Source: Prevotella sp.
GTDB taxonomy: Bacteria; Bacteroidota; Bacteroidia; Bacteroidales; Bacteroidaceae
Assembly: GCA_017476785.1 (NCBI GenBank)
Contig: JAFUZD010000042.1
Coordinates: forward strand, 1-52,614
Direction: 5' to 3'
Length of the DNA: 52,614 bases
The translations under genes and the position numbers were made by a program. The notes under the pieces are model-generated. The model saw nothing but the letters and a program-made list of their open reading frames with translations, was not told where the DNA came from and searched no databases. How positions within the stretch are numbered: position 1 is the first letter of the stretch; each line of letters opens with the position of its first letter. Of the stretch, positions 34,101 to 42,532 are shown piece after piece.

Positions 34101-34490
34101 AATGACGTAAGGGCTCGACAGCGTGGTGTCGTCGAGCTCCACCTGCAACGTGTAGAAATGAAACTCACCGTCGGTATGGGGCTTGGGGAATGGCCTGTTT
34201 GTGTGAATCACAGCGTCGAAGCCGCCATCCTCGTAGGGCACGAGGTCGTCGATGCTGCGGCTGTCGAGCAGCCGCAGCCCTTCGGTGTCACCCTCATTGT
34301 TATGGTCGTCGTAGATGTAGAGCGTCATTGGGATGGGGGTGTCTCTGTGGATTGTCAGCACGCCTTTGAGAATGATTTTCAGCTCGGCAGCAGGCTGCCA
34401 AGCAAAGATGATGTCGTCGAAGGCATACTGCCAGTGGTCACTCCGGCAGTCGTAAACCGCTTGAAACTGGGTGATTTCGTATGGTTCCAT
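31188..34490 (-). CDS. Triple-AAA+ protein (CbbX/SpoVK-like modules)
   Basis: This 1100-residue cytosolic protein has a unique N-terminal region of about 290 residues (beta-rich, no match recognised). Three AAA+ ATPase modules follow, spaced 265-285 residues apart. Module 1 has 'TGKKGTGKRT' (about 328) but a degraded Walker B ('VVINNAEE'). Module 2 is canonical CbbX/SpoVK type: 'TGNPGTGKTTIAKYLG' (about 595) and 'GVLFIDEAYNL'. Module 3 has an intact Walker A 'GQTGTGKSTV' (about 878) but a degraded Walker B ('LLFMDMDSP'). Only the middle module keeps the DE pair and the pore-like 'GQYIGETE'. A remodelling machine with one active and two regulatory rings is a reasonable inference. Substrate unknown. 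No promoter was seen in the 100 bp before it, so it may follow the GH36 gene in one transcript. Confidence 0.82.
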   Translation of the reverse strand: MEPYEITQFQAVYDCRSDHWQYAFDDIIFAWQPAAELKIILKGVLTIHRDTPIPMTLYIYDDHNNEGDTEGLRLLDSRSIDDLVPYEDGGFDAVIHTNRPFPKPHTDGEFHFYTLQVELDDTTLSSPYVIVIANMPKDMTKLIRPTLVNTRYVNFYPNTDQTAPQVQLELETEAGCTMKSVVAAYLAFLPDGELLGDAPDQMVTGLTELADFSEQNTVTLTFNFPLIDDWMQTRGNYTLWLYVTHGAKTILRVPYFVASHRLTGSTLSEYIVHELDKLLPAPHFHYATQQPLAPPAIIELLDFLDKRSAFDAIRHENSGIWKRRHLVFTGKKGTGKRTAARAVYEKLAEREIVADIAEYDAIELLDPVNGYSPKIEDTLDQNEHNLVVINNAEELALKGTVGVLNGMEILASKLRKMDNIVVVLTGRTSQMQELITMCEPARELFYTFYEFPDVPPEQMMTLTRQRLSERNFLLTPEADGALKQYFEYAYNLRGNNFGNMYFAWQTLDDEVLPRLIRRTISDEMTQKDDVGLILPEDIPQIEERDPSKPLAKLEELIGLDNVKESIINHTSLVRLNKIRADRGLYNRMPPMHMVFTGNPGTGKTTIAKYLGEIYRGIGALSSGHLVETDRSKLVGQYIGETEKNTLNAIQRASGGVLFIDEAYNLFVESQDNRDFGMRVIETLLTYLSMEDTDMIVILAGYTNEMRRLLESNPGLKSRFPYIFHFEDYSPEQLLNIGKLVLRREQYRLTPEAEQALSRYIIEEYNQKDEHFGNGRFITRLLTSHIIPSLSQRLSRLGSTELSDELLSTITPEDIPQHDGTAKLQPVDETILSETLAKLDQLVGLDNAKKALHDYVTVVREERRQNAVNPSSNNLYWNFIGQTGTGKSTVAELLGKLLQGLGMLRRGHTVILNIEELGVGDTYQTLEKALKRAADGLLFMDMDSPRYKDQPHDNIRMWIVNKINESKQQTAVVFAEASDGNENIAKDLALNGIASLYHSIIFNDYTVEQLTQLLASMLLSDYRLRLTPDAEKEMSRYIGSIHSAASRNNPVNARTIQLLAQTVAQVARLRIADSGAETAEEVLLQDVNHFEGTRHTGRIGF

Positions 34491-34563
34491 CGTTGTTGTG
34501 TGAAGTCGTTGGTTGTAGGTTGTTGTCTGTTGCCTGCCAAAATGCGCTTTCCTGCAAGCCGCT

Positions 34564-34594
34564 AAGGCGTAGCGCGGCCATAGCCGCGCGCCTT
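34564..34594 (-). terminator. Hairpin at the end of the alpha-galactosidase gene
   Basis: AAGGC plus GCGCGGC (34564-34578) pairs with 34583-34594 around a CATA loop, with a small bulge. The stem overlaps the GH36 stop codon at 34593. No T-run follows on the minus strand, so termination may be partial. Confidence 0.5.
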
Positions 34595-36782
34595 ATTGTG
34601 CTTCGAGCAGCAGCACGCGGCTTGACCAGTCGTTCTTCTGCGACCATTCCGGCTCGTTGCGGTAGGGCACGTCCAGTCCGTGGTTCATCAGGTAGGCACC
34701 GCTGAACTGCTGACCTTCGAACGGAAGCGGCTGCAAGTCGATGCGGTTGAGCTCCGTCACCTTATACATACGCGTGGCATCCAGCCCCGCCATCTTTACG
34801 CGAGGCAGATGCTCGTTCTGGAACGACTCCGTCTTCCACCAGTAGAATACGGCTTTGCCCTTCGGCTCGGTGACGTACATCAGCGAGGCCAGTCCCTTCT
34901 TCTCATAGGGCGAGACGAGGCGGTAGATGTCGCCGAACTGCACGATGGGGCGTATCTGCTTGTACTGCGCAATAGCATTGCGGCAGAGCGCTTTCTCGGC
35001 CTCGGTCATATTCTTGGGCTGAATCTCCATTCCCAGTCGGCCGCTCATCGCCACGTCGATGCGATACTTGAGCGCCGTGGTGCGGAAGACGGTGTGGTTG
35101 GGCGTGGCCGAGATGTGGCTGGCCATTGCAATGGCGGGGAAGAAGTAGCTCGTTCCCCACTGCATATAGATGCGCTGCAGGGCATCGGTGTTGTCGCTGA
35201 CCCAGAACTCGTCGAAGTAAGGCAGCACGCCCCAGTTGGCACGACCGCCACCGCTGGCACAGGCTTGGATGGTCAGTTTGGGATACTTGGCGCGGATGCG
35301 CTGGCACACCTTCTCGAAGCCGCGGTGGTACTCAATATAGAGGTGGCTCTGGTCGGCCATCGTCAGGTATTGCGAGCCGTGGTTGAGGATGGTCATATTG
35401 GCATCCCACTTGATAGAGGCGCTGTCTGGATAATTGGTCATCAGTCCGTCTACGATGCCGAACACGTAGTCCTGCACCTTCGGGTTGCTCAGGTCGAGCA
35501 CTACCTGCGTGCCGCCGCGACCCAGTACGGCGTCGCGTTTCGGAGCCTTTACAATCCAGTCGGGATGCGCCTCGTAGAGCTCACTCGTCGTGTTGGCCAT
35601 CTCGGGCTCAATCCAGATGCCGAACTTCACGCCGTTCTTGCGGGCATCGCGCAGCAGCCCCTCAATGCCGTCGGGCAGCTTCCGCTTGTCCACCACCCAG
35701 TCGCCCAGACTCGAGTTGTCGGTCTTGCGCGGGTATTTGTCGCCAAACCATCCGTCGTCCATCACGAACAGCTCGCCGCCCATCGAGGCGATGTCGGCCA
35801 TCATCTGGTCCATTCCCTGCTGGTTGATGTCGAAGTAGACACCCTCCCACGAGTTGAGCAGAATCTTGCGCTCGGTCGTTCCGTTGGCCAGCCGGTACTT
35901 GCGCCCCCACTTATGGAAGTTGCGCGAGGCTCCCGACAATCCCTGCTGCGAGAAGGTGACGGCCAGCGGCGGCGTGACGAAGCGCTCGCCGCGCTTCAGG
36001 TGGTACTCGGAGTTGTCTTCGTTGATGCCGGCAAAGAAGTAGTGATACTCCGTGTCGTCGGTGTCGATCTTCAGCCGGTAGTTGCCCGAGTAGCACAGGG
36101 CAGCACCGATGACGTCGCCCGTGTTCTCCTGAGCGCGTCCGTCGAGCGAGAACATCACCTCAGCGTGGTCGGTATGCGAGTTGCGCGTACCATCCTTATT
36201 CTTCAGCAGCTTGATGCCCGGCTCCAACGGTTCTTCCACTACGCGGCCCTCGTTGGCCCACGAGCCGTAGAGATGGCTCAGCCACACGTTTCCGCGGCGG
36301 ATGGGCAGCATTGCCGAGGCAAAGGTGGTCAGCGTGACGATGCCTTTCTCGTTGTTGGTGATTTCCGTCCACATCTCAATCATATCCTCAGTTTCGTAGG
36401 CCTTCAGGCAGAGGTCTACTTGGATGGGATATACCGTGTCCTTCATTCGGATGCGGGTCAGCTGTCCCTCGGTGCTGACGCCTTCGGCCACCAATGCCGA
36501 CGACAGGTTGCCGTCCGTGTGGCGCATTGCCAGCGCAGCCTCGGCCGGCGTGTTGAGCCCATAGGCAGGGTAAGCCTCCATCCGTCCGTTCACAGGCGTT
36601 TGCAGGTGCTGCAATTCATTGGCATTCAGCTTTGCACCGAAGTACACATACTTGGGTTGCTGTCCGTTTTCTACGTCAAGCACCAGCGAGATGCTTTTGG
36701 TCTGCACTACCACCTGTGCGGCCCACATTGACAGAGCGGGACACAGCATCATCAGCAGTGCGATAAAGAGTCTTCTTTTCAT
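34593..36782 (-). CDS. GH36 alpha-galactosidase, exported
   Basis: The 729-residue protein has a signal peptide (about 1-21, ending WAAQ). It then has the standard GH36 plan: N-terminal beta-sandwich, TIM-barrel catalytic domain and C-terminal beta domain. The nucleophile is D460 in 'IKWDAN' and the acid/base is D530 in 'SDNTD'; their spacing of 70 residues matches characterised GH36 enzymes. Other family blocks are 'DDGWFGDKYPRKTDN', 'GIWIEPEMAN' and 'HPDWIV'. It should release alpha-1,6-linked galactose from raffinose-family sugars or galactomannan side chains, in the periplasm or outside the cell. It is not next to a SusC/SusD pair. A 56-bp gap separates it from the upstream helicase gene and holds no obvious promoter. 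Confidence 0.93.
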   Translation of the reverse strand: MKRRLFIALLMMLCPALSMWAAQVVVQTKSISLVLDVENGQQPKYVYFGAKLNANELQHLQTPVNGRMEAYPAYGLNTPAEAALAMRHTDGNLSSALVAEGVSTEGQLTRIRMKDTVYPIQVDLCLKAYETEDMIEMWTEITNNEKGIVTLTTFASAMLPIRRGNVWLSHLYGSWANEGRVVEEPLEPGIKLLKNKDGTRNSHTDHAEVMFSLDGRAQENTGDVIGAALCYSGNYRLKIDTDDTEYHYFFAGINEDNSEYHLKRGERFVTPPLAVTFSQQGLSGASRNFHKWGRKYRLANGTTERKILLNSWEGVYFDINQQGMDQMMADIASMGGELFVMDDGWFGDKYPRKTDNSSLGDWVVDKRKLPDGIEGLLRDARKNGVKFGIWIEPEMANTTSELYEAHPDWIVKAPKRDAVLGRGGTQVVLDLSNPKVQDYVFGIVDGLMTNYPDSASIKWDANMTILNHGSQYLTMADQSHLYIEYHRGFEKVCQRIRAKYPKLTIQACASGGGRANWGVLPYFDEFWVSDNTDALQRIYMQWGTSYFFPAIAMASHISATPNHTVFRTTALKYRIDVAMSGRLGMEIQPKNMTEAEKALCRNAIAQYKQIRPIVQFGDIYRLVSPYEKKGLASLMYVTEPKGKAVFYWWKTESFQNEHLPRVKMAGLDATRMYKVTELNRIDLQPLPFEGQQFSGAYLMNHGLDVPYRNEPEWSQKNDWSSRVLLLEAQ

Positions 36783-36838
36783 AGTTAGTTATGTTTATAG
36801 ATTAGAAATTATTGCATTTTATTCGTTGTTCCTATGCC

Positions 36839-39800
36839 TCATCCATTCTCGTTCAGCGATACGGCCCCGTTGTTGATGGTGACGACGGATTTCTCTGCAA
36901 GCATATCAATGACGATGTTTATCATTTCGGTTATTTTTGTGCCTGCGCTTGAAAAGCCCAGCTTTCTGGCTGCCAGCGTAGCGATATTGTCCTTGGGCAG
37001 GGAGAATTCTTCCTCGACAACCTCTTTTATTGCATTGGCTATTTCGACAGCTGGAATTTCCGTGATGCTGCGAGGAGACGGGGCACGATAGCTATGATAG
37101 TCTTTTGCGCTTTCCTCATCTATCCAAAAGCTGAGTATGCCTCCTGCCGACATCGGGTCTTGATATAGCTCGGATATGGCAAACGACACCGCCCGTTGAA
37201 TATTGGCACCGGCGTGTCCGAATCCTAAAGCCTTGGCCAGACGTTTACACAGATAGGTCTCAGTGGCCGGCTGCTCGTCTTTCAAGATTCTTTTGATGAT
37301 GGTCGAGCACTTCTTGTCATACGGGTTGAACGTCTCTTTGTCGACGGGCGTCACCTTTATCTTATATTCTGTATAAGGTATAAGCGCCCGGTTTCTTGCA
37401 GTCGGCTCAGCCAGTTCGGCTTCTTTTATCTTTTCAGTGTCGAACACATAAGAAGCGGTCTCCTCCTGTGCCTCCTCTTGCGGCGTTCCTGTTTCGGCAG
37501 CCTTCAGTTCTTCGAGAATCTGTGACAATGTCCGCTCTCTGTTCTCGTACCAATCAATGGAATAAACCCGCATTACCCGCCAGTGAAGCATCTGCAGGAT
37601 GTTGGGCTGCACAATTTCCCTGTCCCTCGTCGTCTTTGTCTCGTAATAAGTCCTGCCGTCGCACAGAATGCCCAGAATAAACTTGTCAGGCTGTTCACGA
37701 GTGGAGACGGCAATGTCGACTTTGAAGTTCGATCTTCCTACGAATGATTCTGTGATGTACCCTTTTCGTGCCAAAGCATCGCAAATCTGATATACGATGA
37801 CGTTCGTGTTGGACTCGTAGTTGGTGCTTGAGAGCATAGGCAGGTTTCCCGTCTCAGCATAGCTAAGGAAATTCTTCAGGCCTTCCACGCCCTTAGCTTG
37901 AGAGCGCTTTAAGTCTATCTGACTGGATTTCAGCGTGGAGAACACAATCATTTCGTAGCGGGCACGTGATACCGCCACATTCAACCGACGCTCACCACCA
38001 GCGTTGTTAAGTGGGCCGAAATTCATAGACACCTTCCCATTCTTGTCCGCACCGTATCCGACCGAGAACAGAATGACGTCGCGTTCGTCACCTTGCACAT
38101 TCTCCAGATTCTTTACGAAGATAGGCTCCTTACTGTTGTAGGCAATCTCTTTCAGCTGGGGATGTCTGTCAAGTTCTTCTGTCAGGTCATCCTCAATCTT
38201 GTCACTTTGTACTTTGCTGAATGACACGATGCCAATACTGTATTTCTGCAGTTCCGGGTCAGAGAGCCTTCGGATAATCTCATTCACTATCGCTCTTGAT
38301 TCAGTCGGGTTGCTTCTGGTTCTTCCCTTATCATAGACACCGTCAACAGGAACCAGCCTGACCTTTGCTGTATGGTCGTCGACAGAAGGGAATGTCAGCA
38401 GATGGTTCTCGTAATATTGGGAATTACTGAAGGCAATAAGGCTCTCGTGCTTGCTGCGATAGTGCCAGTTGAGTTGATGCTCGCAGAGTGACAGCGTAAT
38501 GCAGTCGTCAAGAATACTTTCCATATCGTCGACCTCTGCATCCTCCTCGTCAACTTGGGTAGAGGTGAAGAAACTGGTAGGTGGCATCTGTTTGCTGTCG
38601 CCCACTACGACGAGGGCCTTCCCGCGAGCTATGGCACCGACGGATTCGCTGGTAGGCATCTGTGACGCCTCATCGAAGATTACCAAATCGAACTTCTCTG
38701 CATTGAGGTCTATGTATTGCGCAACAGAGATGGGGCTCATCAGCATACACGGGCAGAGCCTTGGCAGCAACGTGGGGATGCTGTCGATAATGGACCGGAT
38801 AGACGTGCCTCTTCCGCCGTTGGCGATATTCCTTTTCAAAATGCTTATTTCTGAACCGCCCGCGGTAGCAGCCGATGTCGACGGCACTCTGGCGGCCAGC
38901 CTGCAATACAGCTCTTGTTTGCTCAACTCTTGGAATCGGGCAGTATCGCGCCTGTATTTTTCTACCTGCTGGCGGAATTTCAGTCCATTGAAACTCCTAA
39001 GTTGTTCGTTCTCGTCAATGGCGGCATTAATCAGCAGATGATACATTCCCTTCAGATAGGCATTTACAGCATTCTTAGGTGTTGCTCCAGCCTCTATCAT
39101 TGTGGCAACCGGCAGGAGATGCATCTGAATCAGTTCTTGTTTCTTGCCCACCCAATGATACCAGTCTCGTATCTGGTGGTAATGGCGAATCCATCTCTCA
39201 CAGTCGTTAGCTACGCTTTCTGTCTCAATGCGGCATACGGTGAGCGTATTCAATTTCTCCGTCAGCGCGCTTAGCGTGTGGTGGCAGGACAGGACGGCTT
39301 CAGCAGCGCGGAGGAAAACCTTACGACGAGCGGTGGCTTGATGGCCCAGATAGTCATTGTATGCCTTCTCTCGCTCTTGGTGGCTGATACCATTGGCATA
39401 GGCAAAGACTTCTATTTCTTCTGCCCGTTTCTTCAGCTCAGCGCATTGGCTTTGGTACGTGCCAATGGCATCAAGCAATCCGTCAATGTCAGACTCAAAA
39501 ATTTGCCCATAGGCACTCAGTGAGCTTAAATATTGCTTTTTGGCGAAATAGCGCGGAATAAACCATTTGGAATTGATATTGTTCCATTCTCTGCGATTGG
39601 CATCCACATTTATCAGAAGGATGTCCTCCGAATAGGATGCGGTAAGATTGTTCCGCAAATCCTCATTCTTGGCTTTGTCAGCAAGATACCCTGCAAACAT
39701 TTCCAGCCAGTTCAAATCAGCTTTTGTCTTTAGGCCAAGAGGAATCTCATTGTGCAATGTTTCAAGCAGGGACTGGTATTTGTCATTGCTGCCAGTGAAT

Positions 39801-42433
39801 TCTTTTAGCAGTGCTAAAATGGCATCTATTGTCTCTTGCTTGTTGTCAGTAGGCTCTAATCCGAACAGCTGATGCTGGTCGGGTTGACCCACAATCTGGA
39901 GTATTGTTTCTATCGGGCCAATCTGTGCCCGGCATTGCTCAATGTAATGAGTTGTAATCGCTTCTTTTGGAGGAAGCTGTCCATTGAACTCCTCTTCTGA
40001 TATGGAAAGAAACTCTGAAATGCATTCGTACAGGCTCAACCCGCTGGGATTCTTGCGGTGAAGGGCCTCCATATAGTTAATCAGCTCTTTGCGTTCGGCG
40101 TAAAGCTCTTGCGACTTTTGGGCATAGTCTTCTTGGGACTTAATCTTTGTCACCTTCAAGACCCTCTCCATTTGTTCGAGGAAATGCTTCTTGGTGGCTT
40201 TGTTGGAGTGAAGCTCCATACAGAATGGGGCGAGGTTGATTTTCTCAAGTCTCGACTGGACAACCGACAACGCAGCCATCTTTTCTGCCACAAACAAAAC
40301 CCGCTTGCCTTGGTACAGCGCATTGGCAATCATATTGGTAATGGTTTGTGACTTTCCTGTTCCCGGAGGGCCGTGAAGAATAAAGCTCTTGCCTCGCCCT
40401 GACTCAACGATGGCTTCCATTTGTGAAGAGTCTACGTCCAGCGGAATAGCGAAATCTATTGGTTCATTTTCTTTGTCAATAGTTCTTGCATCAATGTTTT
40501 CTGTACTTATTTGTTGCTTGTCTTGCTGTTCTATCAGCGAAGCTACTATCACGTTTTCCTTCAACTTGTCTGCATTTCTGTGAATGTCATTCCACATCAC
40601 AAACTTGTTAAAGGAGAAGAGCCCAATCATCGACTCTTCCAAAACGTTCCACTTCTTTTGCTTGATAATGGCTCTTCGGAAATAGGTAAAGATGAGTTTT
40701 ACATCAACACCGCTCTCGTCTTTGGGGAGCTCTTTCAGAGCGTCTATGTTAATGTCGAATTCCTGTTTGAGCAACTCTATCAGCGTGATATTCAGGATGA
40801 TTTCTTCATCCCGTTTGCGGATGATGTAGCTGTTGCCGCTTTTGCGGATGATGTCTACGGGAAGCAACAGGATAGGTGCATAGCGGGGCTGCTCGCTTTT
40901 GACTGTCTCATACCACTTGAGCATTCCCAGTGCAAGAAAGAGGCTGTTGGCACCGTTTTCCTCCAATGACGTGCGGGCAGTCCTGTAGATGTACTTCAGC
41001 GAATCTTGCAGCTCTGCTTCTGTCAGGTAAGAAGCAATCTTATGGTCGCGGATTAGCGCGGACACATAGTCTTGGCATTCGTATGCTTGCTGCTTGGAGT
41101 CGTACATCCCGTCAGCATTCGGCTCAAGCCTCTTGACTGGCGATGGCGTGATATAATAGTCTTCACCGTTTTGCAGATGATCTTCTATATGTTCGATTTC
41201 AAATGAAATAAAGGGGATGACTTTCCTGCCAAGCCGTGTGTTCAGCAGATTGTTGCGCAACGAGAGGTCAAGAAGCCTCCGCTCCCAGATGGTTTGCTTA
41301 GTGGTTGGGCCGTCGGCATTTTCAAGTCTGATGTCGTAGTGGTTGAGGCTCTCTATTTCTTTTGTCGCGTTTTGGTGGTCAACACCCTCGTTGACAAGTG
41401 TCCACGTTCCATCTTTTTGCACTCGCTGAGGTAAAGGCTTGATGTTGCCAAGTCGGCAGCGATGGATGTCTACGAAATAGAGGAATTGGCTTTCGTCGCT
41501 TAGATTTTTCTCGGCACATCTCACAGCGTCTTCAAAGCTGACTCTTTCTGACGATGTGATGGCGGTAGACTCTAAAAGGACGATGTTGTTATTGCCGTCA
41601 GCCATCTCTTTAAGGAGATAGCTGGCATCGTCGCAGACCATCTGTGGAAAGACGTTCGGAATAAGCCAAGCGCCCACCATTGCGTGTTCTTTCAGCAATA
41701 ATACGATGGGGTAAATGCCAATGTCCTCCAGACAGGAGGCTATTAGCAAGCTGGTATCAATACACGTTCCCACTTTTTCTGTCAGCACTTTGTCTGCCAT
41801 ACGTATGCGCTGTCCGGTCTCCTCGAAGTGGGCGGGAGGGGCAGCGTACACAATACCCTCTGACCGTAGTGCCTCATATATTGCGGCTACTTGAGCGCGA
41901 ACTCTGTTTCTGTTTTGTGTCTGATACTCATCAAGCGCTGCGGAATCGGTCCATTTTTCCAAGAACTTGGCAGCGGTGAGCTTTATTCTTGAAAGAAGCG
42001 GGTTGTTGGGAACGACAAATGCAGCCAAGTGTTCTGGCATTACAGCACTGCCAGCCCACTCGTCGTATGATAGCAGGGTGATGGGATGACTGTCCTCGTA
42101 GAGTATGTCGTCGTGGCATTTGATGCTTATGACAAAGTCTGTATTGACAGCCTCTGTCGTTTCGTATAAGATTTTTAGGTCGGGCTCAATCTTTATCGTG
42201 TTAATCTGTATAGACTGTCCTTTCTTTAGGCTCTCCAGCCTGCAGTAGCTTTTCTTAATATATTGGCCACTTATTTCAACGGAAAGCTGGGTCCAGTCAT
42301 TGTCGCTTGCATTTTCCAAGACAAGCGAATTGCAAACGGTGATGCCACTATTCATAATGGAGTAGTTTACGCGTGGCAAATAGTCAATTTTCAGAATGAC
42401 ACCGTTTTGTGGAAAAGTCTCCTTCCTCATCAT
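36839..42433 (-). CDS. Giant DUF4011-SF1 helicase-Vsr-like nuclease-DUF3320 protein
   Basis: This 1864-residue protein is a single-gene nuclease-helicase. The N-terminal third has a transglutaminase/cysteine-protease-like patch with C224 in 'GTCIDTSLL' and H250 in 'LKEHAMVGAW'. DUF4011 follows ('IWERRLLDLSLRNNLLNTRLG', read as two pieces), then an SF1 helicase. Helicase motifs include Walker A 'GPPGTGKSQT' (about 686), Walker B 'IFDEASQMP' (about 1250), 'GDSKQMPPT' and 'NVAVSRAR' (about 1486). A Vsr/MTES_1575-type endonuclease domain ('VDIAV', 'LGILCDGRTY') lies near 1530-1650, and DUF3320 near the end. This combination resembles an anti-phage candidate I recall under the name Hhe; I cannot verify that here. 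It has its own promoter. Defence is an inference. Confidence 0.85.
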   Translation of the reverse strand: MMRKETFPQNGVILKIDYLPRVNYSIMNSGITVCNSLVLENASDNDWTQLSVEISGQYIKKSYCRLESLKKGQSIQINTIKIEPDLKILYETTEAVNTDFVISIKCHDDILYEDSHPITLLSYDEWAGSAVMPEHLAAFVVPNNPLLSRIKLTAAKFLEKWTDSAALDEYQTQNRNRVRAQVAAIYEALRSEGIVYAAPPAHFEETGQRIRMADKVLTEKVGTCIDTSLLIASCLEDIGIYPIVLLLKEHAMVGAWLIPNVFPQMVCDDASYLLKEMADGNNNIVLLESTAITSSERVSFEDAVRCAEKNLSDESQFLYFVDIHRCRLGNIKPLPQRVQKDGTWTLVNEGVDHQNATKEIESLNHYDIRLENADGPTTKQTIWERRLLDLSLRNNLLNTRLGRKVIPFISFEIEHIEDHLQNGEDYYITPSPVKRLEPNADGMYDSKQQAYECQDYVSALIRDHKIASYLTEAELQDSLKYIYRTARTSLEENGANSLFLALGMLKWYETVKSEQPRYAPILLLPVDIIRKSGNSYIIRKRDEEIILNITLIELLKQEFDINIDALKELPKDESGVDVKLIFTYFRRAIIKQKKWNVLEESMIGLFSFNKFVMWNDIHRNADKLKENVIVASLIEQQDKQQISTENIDARTIDKENEPIDFAIPLDVDSSQMEAIVESGRGKSFILHGPPGTGKSQTITNMIANALYQGKRVLFVAEKMAALSVVQSRLEKINLAPFCMELHSNKATKKHFLEQMERVLKVTKIKSQEDYAQKSQELYAERKELINYMEALHRKNPSGLSLYECISEFLSISEEEFNGQLPPKEAITTHYIEQCRAQIGPIETILQIVGQPDQHQLFGLEPTDNKQETIDAILALLKEFTGSNDKYQSLLETLHNEIPLGLKTKADLNWLEMFAGYLADKAKNEDLRNNLTASYSEDILLINVDANRREWNNINSKWFIPRYFAKKQYLSSLSAYGQIFESDIDGLLDAIGTYQSQCAELKKRAEEIEVFAYANGISHQEREKAYNDYLGHQATARRKVFLRAAEAVLSCHHTLSALTEKLNTLTVCRIETESVANDCERWIRHYHQIRDWYHWVGKKQELIQMHLLPVATMIEAGATPKNAVNAYLKGMYHLLINAAIDENEQLRSFNGLKFRQQVEKYRRDTARFQELSKQELYCRLAARVPSTSAATAGGSEISILKRNIANGGRGTSIRSIIDSIPTLLPRLCPCMLMSPISVAQYIDLNAEKFDLVIFDEASQMPTSESVGAIARGKALVVVGDSKQMPPTSFFTSTQVDEEDAEVDDMESILDDCITLSLCEHQLNWHYRSKHESLIAFSNSQYYENHLLTFPSVDDHTAKVRLVPVDGVYDKGRTRSNPTESRAIVNEIIRRLSDPELQKYSIGIVSFSKVQSDKIEDDLTEELDRHPQLKEIAYNSKEPIFVKNLENVQGDERDVILFSVGYGADKNGKVSMNFGPLNNAGGERRLNVAVSRARYEMIVFSTLKSSQIDLKRSQAKGVEGLKNFLSYAETGNLPMLSSTNYESNTNVIVYQICDALARKGYITESFVGRSNFKVDIAVSTREQPDKFILGILCDGRTYYETKTTRDREIVQPNILQMLHWRVMRVYSIDWYENRERTLSQILEELKAAETGTPQEEAQEETASYVFDTEKIKEAELAEPTARNRALIPYTEYKIKVTPVDKETFNPYDKKCSTIIKRILKDEQPATETYLCKRLAKALGFGHAGANIQRAVSFAISELYQDPMSAGGILSFWIDEESAKDYHSYRAPSPRSITEIPAVEIANAIKEVVEEEFSLPKDNIATLAARKLGFSSAGTKITEMINIVIDMLAEKSVVTINNGAVSLNENG

Positions 42434-42452
42434 ATTCAGTAGATAATTTCTG

Positions 42453-42486
42453 CAAAGATAGCGAATATAATTTAATTTTTTGGCAA
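42453..42486 (-). promoter_or_regulatory. Promoter of the giant helicase gene
   Basis: On the minus strand there is a TTG at 42484-42486, a 23-bp spacer and TATCTTTG at 42453-42460. The predicted leader is about 13 nt, so this promoter serves the start at 42433 directly. Confidence 0.65.
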
Positions 42487-42532
42487 TCTTTTAAAAAAGT
42501 ACGCACGGATTCGCTCCTGCACCTCAGCGTGT

